Shown piece by piece: positions 50,564 through 62,984 of a stretch of 64,000 nucleotides of DNA. Every line of letters begins with the position of its first letter. Position 1 is the stretch's first letter. The DNA is from Prionace glauca. Lineage: Eukaryota; Chordata; Chondrichthyes; Carcharhiniformes; Carcharhinidae. Where the stretch lies: contig CM075760.1 in assembly GCA_037974335.1 (NCBI GenBank), positions 40,154,603-40,218,602 of the forward strand, given 5' to 3'. The notes below the pieces were generated by a model that searched no databases, was not told the DNA's origin, and saw only the letters and a list, made by a program, of their open reading frames with translations. Made by a program: the position numbers and the translations under genes.

Positions 50564-53069
50564 AAAGCACGAAGCATTCGAAATAAAGTGGATGAGCTGG
50601 TGGTGCAGATCGACACAAATGGATACGATCTGGTGGCCATTACAGAGACGTGGCTGCAAGGTGACAGGGACTGGGAGATGAATGTACAGGGCTATCAAGT
50701 GTTTAGGAAGGATAGGCAGGAGGAAAGAGCGGGTGGCGTAGCTCTGCTGATTAAGGATAGTATCAAGGTGGTAGCAAGGGATGATATCGGAGCCAAGGAG
50801 CAGAAAGTGGAATCGTTGTGGGTGGAGATTAGGAACAGCAAAGGGAGGAAGACGCTAGTAGGTGTCGTCTATAGGCCCCCGAATAATGATCTGGAGGTGG
50901 GGCGGGCTGTTAACGCGCAAATAAGTGCGGCGTGCAGGAATGGGATGGCAGTAGTTATGGGAGATTTCAAACTGCATATTGATTTGTCGACCCATGTTGG
51001 ACGAGGTGGGCTCGAGGAGGAGTTCTTGGAATGCTGCAGGGATAATTTCCTTGAACAGTGTGTGTTGGAGCCGACGAGGGAGCGAGCTTTCTTGGATCTG
51101 GTGCTATGTAATGAGGCGGGTAGAATTAGGGACCTTGCGGTGAAGGATCCTCTTGGAGAGAGTGATCATTGTATGGTGGAGTTTCTGGTGCAGATGGAGG
51201 AGAAGAAAGTGGGTTCCCAGACAGGCGTCCTTTGTTTGAATAGAGAGGAGTATGGTAGGATGAGAGAAGAATTGGCGAATGTGGACTGGGGGAGCGCGTT
51301 GGAAGGTAGGTCTGCTGAGGAGCAGTGGAGGATCTTTAAGGAGATCTTTCTTGGTGCTCAGCAGAAATTTATTCCAATGGTTAAAAAGGACAGTAGGAGG
51401 AGAGGTAATAAGCCGTGGATAACGAAGGAGGTGAAGGAAAGTGTTAAATTAAAAGCGGAGGAGTTTAGAGTAGCTAAGAGCAGTGGGCGAGAAGAGGATT
51501 GGGAAAGGTTTAAATGTCAACAAAGATTGACAAAGAAATTGATAAAGGAGGGTAGGAGAAGCTATGAGGCTGGGCTAGCACTTAATATAAAAAAGGATAG
51601 CAAGAGTTTTTATAAATATATAAAACGGAAGAGGCTGGCTAGGGTGAACGTTGGTCCTTCAGAGGATGAGAAAGGGGAGCTAGCGGTAGGGGATGGGGAT
51701 ATGGCTAAGGTCTTGAATAACTTTTTTGTTTCTGTCTTCACGGAGGAGGACGTGAATAATCTGCCGGGTGTTAGCGATGGAAAGGTGGTAGGAATGGAGG
51801 GTCTTAATGACATTACTGTTACTAGAGAGGTGGTGCTTGACAGACTGGAGGGGCTGATTGTGGACAAGTCCCCAGGACCGGATGGAATGCATCCGAGGGT
51901 TCTGAAAGAAATGGCGGAGGTGATAGTGGATGCCTTGGTGGTTATTTTCCAGACGTCGCTGGATTCCGGGGAAGTGCCGGAAGATTGGAAAACGGCTAAT
52001 GTTACGCCGTTGTTTAAGAAGGGTGCCAGGCAAAAGGCGGGGAATTATAGTCCGGTTAGATTAACGTCTGTGGTAGGTAAAATGTTAGAAACCGTCATTA
52101 AGGAGGAAATAGCGAGGCATCTTGAGGGGAATTGCTTGATAGGGCGGACGCAACACGGTTTCATTAAAGGGAAGTCGTGTCTGACAAATTTACTGGAGTT
52201 CTATGAGGATGTGTCTAGGGCAGTAGATAGAGGAGAGCCGGTGGATGTGGTCTTTCTGGACTTTCAGATGGCGTTTGACAAAGTACCTCATAAGAGGCTA
52301 TTGCAGAAGGTCAGGGGACTTGGAGTTGGGGGTAGGGTGTTAGCGTGGATAGAGGATTGGTTGTCAAATAGGAGGCAGAGAATGGGGGTCAACGGGTGCT
52401 ATCTGGATTGACGGATGGTTCTACTGGGGTGCCCCAGGGTTCGGTGCTGGGGCCTCAGCTTTTTACCATTTATATAGATGATCTGGAGGAGGGAACCGAG
52501 TGTAGGGTGTCGAAATTTGCGGATGACACCAAAATTGGGGGAACGGGAAATTGTGCGGAGGGTGTGGAGAGTCTGCAGAAGGATCTAGATAGGCTGGGCG
52601 AATGGGCCAGGAAATGGCCAATGGAATTTAATGTTGGCAAGTGCGAGGTGGTCCACTTTGGAAGGAAGAATGGTAGGAAGGACTATTACTTACGGGGCGA
52701 AAAACTGCAGCAGGCGACGGTGCAGAGGGACCTCGGGGTCCTTGTGCATGAGTCGCAAAAACCCAGCTTGCAGGTGCAGCAGGTGGTCAGGAAGGCGAAT
52801 GGGATGCTGGCCTTCATAGCGAGGGGAATTGAATATAAAAGTAGGGAGGTCTTGCTGCAGCTGTACAGGGCATTGGTGAGGCCGCAGCTGGAGTACTGTG
52901 TGCAGTTTTGGGCGCCGCACCTGCGCAAGGATATTTTAGCCCTGGAGGGAGTGCAGAGGAGGTTTACTAGGGTGATATCGGAGTTGAGGGGGTTGAGCTA
53001 TGAGGAGAGGCTGAATGAACTAGGCTTGTACTCGTTGGAGTTTAGAAGAATGAGGGGAGATCTCATTGA

Positions 53070-53440
53070 ACATAAGAACATAAGAAATAGGAGCAGGAGT
53101 AGGCCATCTGGCCCTTCAAGCCTGCCCCGCCATTCAATAAGATCATGGCTGATCTGTCGTGGCTCAGCTCCACGTTCCCGCCCTCTCCCCATAACCCTTA
53201 ATCCCTTCTCTTATCAAAAACCCATCAACCCGTTTCTTAAAAATATTTAGCGAGGCAGCCTCCACCACTTCAACGGGCAGAGAATTCCAGAGATTCACCA
53301 CCCTTTGAGTGTAGAAGTTCCTCCTCAACTCTGTTCTAAACCGCCTCCCCTTTATCTTGAGGCTGTGCCCCTTAGTCCTACTGTCTTTTTTGAGCGGGAA
53401 GAGTCTCTCCACCTCTACCCTATCCATCCCATTCATCATA
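53070..53440 (-). mobile_element. CR1-like LINE 3' fragment, minus strand (inner)
   Basis: On the plus strand it begins ACATAAGAACATAAGAAATAGG (inverted terminal units) and ends CTATCCATCCCATTCATCAT. It is 5'-truncated and abuts the tail of the next fragment. Confidence 0.88.
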
Positions 53441-53884
53441 AGAACATAAGAACATAAGAACATAAGAAATAGGAGCAGGGGTAGGCCATCTGGCCCTTCG
53501 AGCCTGCCCCGCCATTCAATAAGATCATGGCTGATCTGTCGTGACTCAGCTCCACCTTCCCGCCCTCTCCCCATAACCCTTAATCCCTTCTCTTATCAAA
53601 AACCCATCAACCCGTTTCTTAAAAATATTTAGCGAGGCAGCCTCCACCACTTCAACGGGCAGAGAATTCCAGAGATTCACCACCCTTTGAGTGAAGAAGT
53701 TCCTCCTCAACTCTGTTCTAAACCGCCCCCCCTTTATCTTGAGGCTGTGCCCCCTAGTCCTACTGTCTTTTTTGAGCGGGAACAGTCTCTCCACCTCTAT
53801 CCTATCCATCCCATTCATCATCTTATACGTCTCAATGAGATCTCCCCTCATTCTTCTAAACTCTAACGAGTACAAGCCTAGTTT
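53441..53884 (-). mobile_element. CR1-like LINE 3' fragment, minus strand (outer)
   Basis: It begins with four inverted AAGAACAT units on the plus strand and ends at GAGTACAAGCCTAGTTT, where the plus-strand host LINE resumes. The minus strand encodes LGLYSLEFRRMRGDLIETYK. Confidence 0.88.
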
Positions 53885-54275
53885 ATTGAGACGTATAAGA
53901 TGATGAATGGGATGGATAGGATAGAGGTGGAGAGACTCTTCCCGCTCAGAAAGGACAGTAGGACTCGGGGGCACAGCCTCAAGATAAAGGGAGGCGGTTT
54001 AGAACGGAGTTGAGGAGGAACTTCTTCATTCAAAGGGTGGCGAATCTCTGGAATTCTCTGCCCGTTGAAGTGGTGGAGGCTGCGTCGCTAAATATTTTTA
54101 AGAAGCGGGTTGATGGGTTTTTGATAAGAGAGGGGATTAAGGGTTATGGGGAGAGGGCCGGAATGTGGAATTGAGCCACAACAGATCAGCCATGATCTTA
54201 TTGAATGGCGGGGCAGGCTCGAAGGGCCAGATGGCCTACTCCTGCTCCTATTTCTTATGTTCTTATATTCTTATC

Positions 54276-54594
54276 TTCCCTAATGGTCCATCTGTTTGGA
54301 ATCAGCCCTCTCACCATCGCGGCCTTGGTTTAATTCAGGTCAGGGAATGACAATTTGTTGATTGCGTGCAGCAGATGAACGAAGAGGACCTGGAATTGCT
54401 TCCTGATTGAAAACAGGAGCGATAGCTCCAGTGACTCGAGTTCTTTTGTTGGTCAGTCATGCTTGCATTTCAATGTTGTCTCTTTCAGAGATATTCATTC
54501 AGAATGAAGATGTTGGTGTTAAATAAATGTATTGAAGTTAAAAGGTGAATCAAAAGAACGGAAAAAATGCAATTTGATTTGATAAGATTTATTT
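54276..54594. other. Unassigned spacer
   Basis: Nothing recognised. Confidence 0.3.
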
Positions 54595-55100
54595 TCTCTG
54601 CTCATTTTCGTATCAGCAAATCGTCATTTTCTGCAAAAGGAGAGTATGATGTTGGATAAGTGATCAGAGAGCGCCCTCCCTTGGACAGTACAGCATTGGA
54701 AACAGGCGCAGAAACCAGACCCAAAATATCTGCACTCAGAGACACACCCAATACAGCCACACACTAGACAAGAGTCAACTTCCGTTCAACATCCACACTG
54801 TTAGCACCACTTAGAGTTTTGAAGGTTTCAGTCAACTTGCCTCTTACTCTTTTGAACTCTCTGGGTGCAAACCTGACGTCACTATCCTTTTCTCATAAGA
54901 TAACCCAAACATAGCTGGCAATGGTTTAGTGAAACTTCTCTGAACTATTATTTTAACACATTCACTTTTTTTTTAAAGATAAGGAGACAAGAACTGTGCA
55001 CAATATTCTAGATATGCCCACTGCCCTCGCCAACGGCCAAATTTCCGATCTATCTTTGTGCCGCTAGCACATTTAGCATTTATATCTTCACTCTCTTCAT
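54595..55100 (-). repeat. Duplicated V 5' flank with an old LINE relic, no V gene
   Basis: It matches the upstream side of the minus-strand V gene at 29436-29916 (about 30030-30500): GTGATCAGAGAGCGCCCTCC, GACAGTACAGCATTGGAAAC, then the degraded minus-strand CR1 tail (CTTTTGAACTCTCTGGGTGC). No leader or V exon is seen on its left side. Confidence 0.65.
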
Positions 55101-55239
55101 CACTGCAGAAATCATCCCAATTATATGTTTCTTCACAAATTCAGCCAGAATGTATTTGTTCAGGTCAGATCCAGTTTAATTATCTTGTTTGAGTTTTATG
55201 CTGAGTAACAGATAGTTTGTGAGTGTATTTCTCTTAATA

Positions 55240-56290
55240 GGCGTCCAAAAGTCATGTGATACTGTGCTGCACCGCAGCCTTGTGAGTAACTGTGGAGATC
55301 AGAGAATAAAATGGATAGGAGCAACATGGATAGGAAATTGCCTGAGTGCCAGGAAACAATTCGTAGCTGTTTTTCGGAGTGGAACAAATCTTGCAGTCAT
55401 GTTGCCAGGAAAAGGTTATATGAACATTGAAATTCACGACATAATAATGCCCGAGAGCTTGAAGTGGAGGCCAGACTTTCAAAATCTGTGAACGATCCAA
55501 AACTTGGAAACATTGCCAACCATCAGTAGATCATTCAGAACTTCAGAACGCAAAAAAAAAACTAATTGGTGGAATGGATGAGTAATTTGGATATTTATCC
55601 TATTGCAGAGAAAAGTTCCATGATTAGTTTTGTTCAGCAGAATTTGAAGAGAAAAATGGAAATAATGAAAAGGCCATGAAAGTGAATATAGACGCCGAGG
55701 GACTGGAGTGAATATGTGTATAAATCATTCATGATGCAAGATAGGTTCAGACAGCGGCAAACAGAAAAAGGGAATAGGTTTTTTTTTTGTCTATTGGGGA
55801 AAAGAATGCAGAAGCAAGGAAGTTGTGCTATTTTTGTAGCTAACACATGGAAAATAGTCAGCCGAAAAAATCGTTCCAATTTGGGGCACCGAACGTAAGG
55901 CAGGATGTAAAGTCAATAGGCTGGAAGCAGGGAAGAAAAACACGAGAATAATTCCAGAGATCAGAAACTTCGGTGACAAAAATATTTTGGAGAGGTTCGG
56001 ATTAATTTCCTTGACAGAAAGTTGCTGATGTGACTTTAATGAGACATTCAAAATCCTGAGGGGTCTTGATAGAGGAGATAGAGAGAAACTGGTCAATGAC
56101 AGAAAGATCCTGACACAGAGGGCGCGGGTTGTAGTAAATTGGTGGAAGAAACACGGAGACATCAGGAAAAACATTGTCAGACAGTGAGTGATCCAGATCA
56201 GGAATGTGCTGTTTGAGAGTGTGGTGCAGGCAGCGCCAATTAATGGGTTCAAAATGGGATTGGATAATTGTCTGCAAATGAACAAAATGC
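55240..56290 (+). mobile_element. Ancient CR1/L2-type LINE remnant
   Basis: Weak but collinear similarity to the LINE RT region: CDTVLHRSLVSN, WIGNCLSARKQFVAVF, VNDPKLGNIAN (motif C region), then APNVRQDVKSIG, FNETFKILRGLDRGDREKL and a tail-like GAATGTGCTGTTTGAGAG. Many stops and gaps; probably the oldest LINE in the window. Confidence 0.5.
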
Positions 56291-57085
56291 TGGACTGTGG
56301 GGTACAGAGTGTTCTTGGATGAATTGCTCCTTTAGAGGACCAAAACATACATGACGCTTCAAAATGGCTTTCTTCCCTGCTGTAAATACTTTATCAATGT
56401 TGAAAGGAAGATAGTAGCACAGAGGTAACGTCTCTGCGAAAGTAATTCCGAGGGTAGGCAAATTTCTCAAGATATATATTCAAATCCAACTACAAAAGGT
56501 TCTAAAATGCAATTACAGTTTTGAATTTAAAGATCGTTTCCGTAATTGCGGCCATGACAAGAAATATATCAGATTCTCTAACATTCTGCCGAAAGGAAAA
56601 CCTTCCATCATTCCCCAGTTTAGCCCAGAGGTGACTCCAGGCGCACACGTGTTTGGCGATTACGTGCCTTCTATGATGTCTAGAAAACCAGTAAATTCAA
56701 TGTATTAGTGATTGCCAATATATGCTGACCTTACCAGCTGGATATACAGCTCACCAAAGAATAAGAAACAGCAACTGAAATCAGCATTTCACAACACCTG
56801 CAATGGCAAAAGTCGTCCAGGAAATGGCAGTGAAACTGTGCTCTTTGGTACGACACGACACAGATGATCATCTCAGTTATTTCTGTAGTAGACTCAGTCT
56901 TTGTCCATCCTAAACGTGACCCAGTTTCTCTGACACGAAATGATATTTCTGATTATCTGGCAATAATTCTCAGTTGATTCTGCACTCAGCAAAATCCCAG
57001 TTGTTACAATACTGCACCAAGCCTCATTGCCCCATTCATTCTGACAGTTATGACAGCACGGAATTAATTCTCGCCTAATGTCATG
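56291..57085. other. Intergenic stretch without recognised gene
   Basis: Nothing recognised. Confidence 0.3.
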
Positions 57086-57089
57086 AAAC

Positions 57090-57960
57090 TCCATATCTCC
57101 GCTGTTACTTCACTGGACCCTCTCACTCCTGATAATGCACCGGGACATGTTACTGTTTGCATTACACCAGGCTCTGTCTCAGTTATTACATTGTTGGAAC
57201 CTGCCACTTATAAAGAAACATGGACAGCCTCTCAATCACTGCTGCACTAGTCCGCCTCCCTGTTTATATTGAATAATATCCTGTCTCTAATTATTCTGTT
57301 ACATGAATTATTTATTTCTGCAATTGCCCCGTCAAAGTTTACATCGACCTAAAGGTTTGGTTTGGAATTACTGCATCGGATTTGTCTCAGTTTATATGTT
57401 ACAATGGCCAGAATCAGACAAAATTACACGAGGGGACAGTTTTATTGTGCTGTCTCCATAATTAATGCGCCACATTATACCTTTGTTCACTTTACACATT
57501 ATCATTTCTCAAATTTTGTTTTACTCTGTATTGTCTCACTTGTTATTCCACTGGGCCACATCTCTGTTTATGTCACACCAGATCATGTCCCTATTTTCTG
57601 ATAGCGCTGATACGCTGGAAGCAGTCTCAGTTTAAATTACAGCGCACATTGTCTCTGCATATATTAGGATAGACCATGTCTTTGTCAAAACTGAGTCTGG
57701 CATATCTCTGATTATATCAGAAAACACCACGCTGGTTAGAAATATACTGCATACTCTCTCTCAATAATGACTGAACTGGGCCCAGTCTGCATTCATATTA
57801 GTACAGGTGCTGTATCGATATCTTGTGCACTCGACTGTCTCCGTATCACTGCATAAAACCCGTCCCTTGTTTATATTACAACAGATCATATTAGTTGAAT
57901 TGACCATGCAAAGTTGTCCGTTATTTTCCCTTAGAATATGTGGATTAGCCATGGTAACTG
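57090..57960 (+). repeat. Degenerate tandem repeat (TGTCTCTGTTTATATTAC type)
   Basis: Imperfect units recur at 40-60 bp: CTGTCTCAGTTATTACATTG, CTCCCTGTTTATATTGAATA, ACATCTCTGTTTATGTCACA, CCGTCCCTTGTTTATATTAC and others. Related to 42400-42790 and 62985-63295. Confidence 0.6.
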
Positions 57961-58072
57961 TGTGGGGCTAACGGGGATAGGGCAGAGGGGAGAAGCTGGG
58001 TGGGACACAGACTCGGTGGACAAGATTTGTGTTTCTGAACTGTAGGAATTCGATGGTTCTATGTCCAAGAAA
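57930..58072 (+). mobile_element. SINE 3' part
   Basis: GGATTAGCCATGGTAACTGTG, GGGGCTAACGGGGATAGGGC and GAACTGTAGGAATTCGATGG, the 3' half of the tRNA-derived SINE. Confidence 0.68.
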
Positions 58073-58765
58073 CATCACAGACATTTGCGTGCTTATTTAT
58101 TTCAAATATTCTATTTTCTAATACCCACCTTTGGAGAAATGATCTCTTTTAGCAATTCCCCTTCAGTTTTCCCAATCATAACCTTCAGCCCATCTCTGCC
58201 TTCCATGAATGCATGAAAACACCAAAGAGTTCATGTATTTCACCTGAAGAGCATTTAATATGTAACTATTTATTGACAACCATTCTGTTGTTTGCTCATG
58301 CGTTAAGCATGATTACAGCCTCACTATTTTGTTCCTGGCGTTAACTTATCTGTGTTTAGAGATCTGTTGGAAAATGGATAAATCACATCTGGAATGACGA
58401 GGAGATTACGAAAATTGATCTTCTCAGTGTCTCAATAAACTTCCTGATGTACGACTCAATTGTGTGCTGATTGGTGAAAATGATGGTGAAAATGACCCTG
58501 GATATATAGCCGACAGGAGATAATTACACCTGGAATTCTCAGACTTCTTATTTCTATTGATGCAAAGGATTGAAACATCTGCCACTCTCCAGATAAGGAA
58601 CAATATTTCTGTTTAACCGTTACCTTCACCAATTCCATGGTAACCATCTTAAATATTTTCTACTGTGTATAGATTGTACAGTCTAGGTAATGCGATGAAT
58701 CAGGATCAGGTGCATCATAAGAGTGGCCAGACCTTATGTGATAAAAACAGTGATATCACCTGGTG
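58073..58765. other. Intergenic stretch without recognised gene
   Basis: Nothing recognised. Confidence 0.3.
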
Positions 58766-58767
58766 AA

Positions 58768-58868
58768 CAAGGACTGCAGCGGTTCAAGATAGCAGCTCAT
58801 CACCACATTGTCAGGGGCAATCAGAGAAGGGCAATAGATGTCAGTGCTGCCCACACCCTATAAATGAT
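58768..58868 (+). mobile_element. LINE 3' tail fragment (second family)
   Basis: GGACTGCAGCGGTTCAAGAT, AGCAGCTCATCACCACATTG, GGGCAATCAGAGAAGGGCAA and GCTGCCCACACCCTATAAAT. It continues the family seen at 25054-25493. Confidence 0.65.
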
Positions 58869-59160
58869 TAAACATAATGCTCCAACAACAGAAGAAGAAT
58901 CTAATCTAATATAGACAGATATGCTCGCACAATGATGACATAAACTGGCTGGGAGAATCAATTGAACCAACGTATGAGTTCTCTAGAGTAAGAGAGACAG
59001 AACATGATATAACATTTAAATAAACATTTTTTGTGCGTGTGATCATTCGAGAGAAAGAGATTTGACCAATAATGACAGGCAGGAGGGGTCAAATGACGCA
59101 AAATCTGATGCAGGTTCGATTTCCAAACGGATTGGGTGACGGTTTCCAAAAATAATCATA
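58869..59160. other. Unassigned spacer
   Basis: Nothing recognised. Confidence 0.3.
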
Positions 59161-59162
59161 GA

Positions 59163-60252
59163 GAATTAAAACATTATAATTTGAATAACCGGCTTCAGTG
59201 TATCACTGACAGAGACAGCTGGGCCCGGAGTTAGACTGGGACCTGAGAATTAGAACATTACAATGTGAATGACTGGCCCCAGTGTATCACTGACAGTGAC
59301 AGCTGGGCCCGGAGTCAGACTGGGACCTGTGAATTAGAACATTACAATCTGAATGACTGGCCCCAGTGTATCACTGACAGAGACAGCTGGGCCCGGAGTC
59401 AGACTGGGACCTGAGAATTAGAACATTACAATGTGAATGACTGGCCCCAGTGTAACACTGACAGAGACAGTTGGGCCCGGAGTCAGACTGGGACCTGAGA
59501 ATTAGAACATTACAATGTGAATGACTGGCCCCAGTGTATCACTGACAGAGACAATTGGGCCCGGAGTCAGACTGGGATCTGAGAATTAGAACATTACAAT
59601 GTGAATGACTGGCCCCAGTGTATCACTGACAGAGACAGCTGGGCCCGGAGTCAGACTGGGACCTGAGAATTAGAACATTACAATGTGAATGACTGGCTCC
59701 AGTGTATCACTGACAGAGACAGCTGGGCCCAGAGTCAGACTGGGACCTGAGAATTAGAACATTACAATGTGAATGACTGGCTCCAGTGTATCACTGACAG
59801 AGACAGTTGGGCCCGGAGTCAGACTGGGACCTGAGAATTAGAACATTACAATGTGAATGACTGGCTCCAGTGTATCACTGACAGAGACAGCTGGGCCCGG
59901 AGTCAGACTGGGACCTGAGAGTTAGAACATTACAATGTGAATGACTGGCCCCAGTGTATCACTGACAGAGACAGCTGGGCCGGAGTCAGATTGGGACCTG
60001 AGAATTAGAACATTACAATGTGAATGACTGGCTCCAGTGTATCACTGACAGAGACAGCTGGGCCGGAGTCAGACTGGGACCTGAGAATTAGAACATTACA
60101 ATGTGAATGACTGGCCCCAGTGTATCACCGACAGAGACAGCTGGGCCGGAGTCAGCCTGGGACCTGAGAATTAGAACATTACAATGTGAATGACTGGCCC
60201 CAGTGTATCACTGACAGAGACAGCTGGGCCCGGAGTCAGAGTGGGACCTGAT
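59163..60252 (+). repeat. 84-bp minisatellite, about 13 copies
   Basis: Unit GAATTAGAACATTACAATGT, then GAATGACTGGCCCCAGTGTA, TCACTGACAGAGACAGCTGG and GCCCGGAGTCAGACTGGGAC. Units start at 59163, 59247, 59331, 59415 and so on. The first is the most diverged; several near the end are 83 bp (GGGCCGGAG). High identity suggests recent homogenisation. Confidence 0.95.
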
Positions 60253-60566
60253 ATAAGGAAGGAATCATTTCTGGGGCCTGAGAGCAGGTTTCTTTGTCAT
60301 GAGGAGTGAGGCAGGGATTTGTGTGGCAAACACGGATTGGAAACCCTACCACAACCGCAAGAGTGACTGATGCCACCTGACTGAGGCTTGTATTCACGAG
60401 GACTGAAACGACGAACTATGAAACCCTCATCGGAGGGAGAAAAGCAGTGCAATAAATGTTAAGGATTATTGTGTTTTTCCTAAAAAAAAAGTTTGATCCG
60501 ATGCTAATCTGTTCAAAGTGATGTTTTGTAAATAGAATCGACTTTCGGAATGGTTCCTGGCAATTA

Positions 60567-60977
60567 CACACACACACACACCCACACACACACACCCACA
60601 CACACACACCCACACCCACACATACACACACACACAAACACACACACACCCACACATACACACACACACAAACACACCCACACACACACACCCACACACA
60701 CAGACACACCCACACATACACACACACACAAACACACACACACCCACACACACACACCCACACATACACACACACACAAACACACACACAGACACACAAA
60801 CACACACACAAACACAAACACACACACACAGAGAAACACACACAAACACAAACACACACACACACACACACACCCACACACAGTCTCACACACACACAAA
60901 CACACATACACACACACAAACACACACTCACACACACATACACACACACGCACACACTCACACACACAACACACAGG
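60567..60977 (+). repeat. CA-rich microsatellite with ACACCC interruptions
   Basis: About 400 bp of (CA)n broken by CCC, AAA, AGA and TAC variants. The long frames on both strands (Thr-His and Cys-Val runs) are artefacts. Confidence 0.96.
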
Positions 60978-62519
60978 TGCTGTCAAAAGATAAGATTAGC
61001 ACAAGACGACAGTTGTATAAATATTTCATTTTATTCCGTTTTAATGAAGGACAGGGAGAGATACAAAAAGGATGCTGGGACACTGATATCGATGAACCTT
61101 AAAATTCTCCCATTCTCGAGAGTCCTTCAAAACTTCATCCCATGAAGGAGATATCGAATTTATTTTCCAAAGTTTCTGTGAAATCTAATTCCATCACCCT
61201 TCCACGCTGTTCATTCCAGTTCATCACAACTCTGGTGTAAAAGTAAACACTTATCTTTCTGTCTCGCTGCTCAATAAAACAACTTTGTGCCCATTGGTTG
61301 CTGACCGTCCCCCAGTTGAAAGATTCTCTCTTTAATTAACCCAATCACAACTTCATGATTATATTATGAACACTAATAAATGTGTTGAAAAGACTGGCAA
61401 GGAGATAGAGACAGCGGGAGAGTTTGGAGAAAGCAAACCGGGGGGGCTGACAGATAAAAGCTGAGGAACAAAAATAAATAGCAGGTGGAGAGAAAATGAT
61501 CAAACAATGAAAGATAACAGCTATCATTCCCTCCCTTCACAGATCCCGGGGGAGTTCAGTGACTGATCCACTGACCATCCAGTTATGTCCGGGAATGGAA
61601 ACTTTAACCAGATCACACCAGGCTCATTTGTAAATGTCACCGCAATGTGACCTGTCTGACTCTGCCCTGACTCTGTGGGCAGATATAAGCAGCACTGACA
61701 GATGTTCTCACCAGATTGTGGTCTCTGGATTTATTTTCTGCTCGGAAGTGAGATGTGCGGTTTGGAACCGGCAGCAAAGAAACAGGAAGTTGTGTTACCT
61801 GAGAATGAAACAACCGGGGCCAGTTTGATGTTATCACCGTGAACAGTCTTCCTGCCTGTGAGGGTGAGCTCACTCTGAAAGCATCAAGAACAGTCACACA
61901 GATTGCTGCCGGTCTCAGCATTACAGTCACCCCCATTCCCATATTAATGAATCAAGAAAATGGCCATATTTGGGGTTTAAACAGATTAATTGAAGGGAAG
62001 ATGGACTGAAGGTTACGATTGAGGGAAAAGAGAAAAAATTAAAGCAACATTTTTTATCCGCAGAGACATTCCGAAATAGAAAGTTTAAGTGTGCTGGGTG
62101 TTGTGTGTGAGAAATAAAGGAGAGAGGTTAATTGAGTGAAATGGTTAAGTTCCTACAATGAATTTACCTCTGTTGAGATTTTTGTGCTTTATCTTTTCAG
62201 TCACAAGGTGCCTTAAGGAAGAAGAAAGAAATAGTCTCGGAGTCAGATCCGTCTCCTGGGAACCTGTGTGAGTTAATGGAGACTGAGAGAGAGGAGAGAG
62301 GTTATCTGATTTAGGTTCAGTCTGAGACAGAGAAAGAGAGAAGTTCAGTGAATCATTTGAAAGATGCATTGCCTTGGCAGCGGAATGACCAGTTGTACAT
62401 CACACTCAAGAGCGTCCAGGGCCATTCATTAAATTTATTTATTGACTGAGACACAGAATGTGCAATAAATATGTGCAATGAATAAATTACAATATCATGC
62501 TAAAATTAATAACAATTAT
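60978..62519. other. Intergenic stretch without recognised gene
   Basis: No V domain, tRNA or known repeat is recognised. Short frames of up to 101 codons carry no motif. Confidence 0.35.
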
Positions 62520-62715
62520 TTACATAGTGGTAAGCACTGGTACCTCACACTGTTAGGGACACAGGTTCCACTTAAGCCTTGTGTAACTGTGTGGTGTTTA
62601 CACATTCACCCCGTATGTGCGTGGAGTTCCTCCAGGTTTACTGCTTTCTTCCTACAGTCCAAAGATGTACAGGTTAGTTGGAGTGGCCATGTTGAATTAT
62701 CCTTTAGTGTCCATT
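62520..62715 (+). mobile_element. tRNA-derived SINE, diverged
   Basis: ATAGTGGTAAGCACTGGTAC (head), GTGCGTGGAGTTCCTCCAGG, ACAGTCCAAAGATGTACAGG and GGCCATGTTGAATTATCC. The 3' tail is missing. Confidence 0.68.
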
Positions 62716-62984
62716 TGCAGTGCAATGTGACATACATTCATTCTGTTCCTCAATCACTTTTGAACAAGAGGATGTTACAAGTTTCATCCCAAACTTTCAA
62801 TAAAATATTCCAGGAAATGCGAGAGCAATTAAATATGATGAACAACTCCCAGTAGTTATTAACAAGACGAAACACATTCTTCGAACCCCATTACATTTTT
62901 AAAGCTAATTTCCATCTTTTCATCTCGTTCTGTCCTTTTTTTCCATCTGTCAAACGCATTTTATATAAAACCAGTTACTGAGAC

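Larger units (their letters stand above)
50567..54275 (+). mobile_element. CR1-like LINE, 5'-truncated, interrupted by inverted LINE fragments
   Basis: The plus-strand element runs 50567-53069 and resumes at 53885-54275. It starts in the endonuclease at the ARSIRNK residues. It has GDFKLHIDL in place of GDFN, then RT motifs [32 protein letters not shown] and FADDTKIGG. Near 52408-52425, a TGG-to-TGA stop (52409-52411) and a one-base loss split the frame. ATTGA flanks the interruption on both sides (53065-53069, 53885-53889), as in a short target-site duplication. The end is TTCTTATGTTCTTATATTC. Confidence 0.92.

Noticed and set aside
60416-60993. Long open frames rich in Cys-Val or Thr-His on both strands
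   Set aside because: They are translations of the CA microsatellite.
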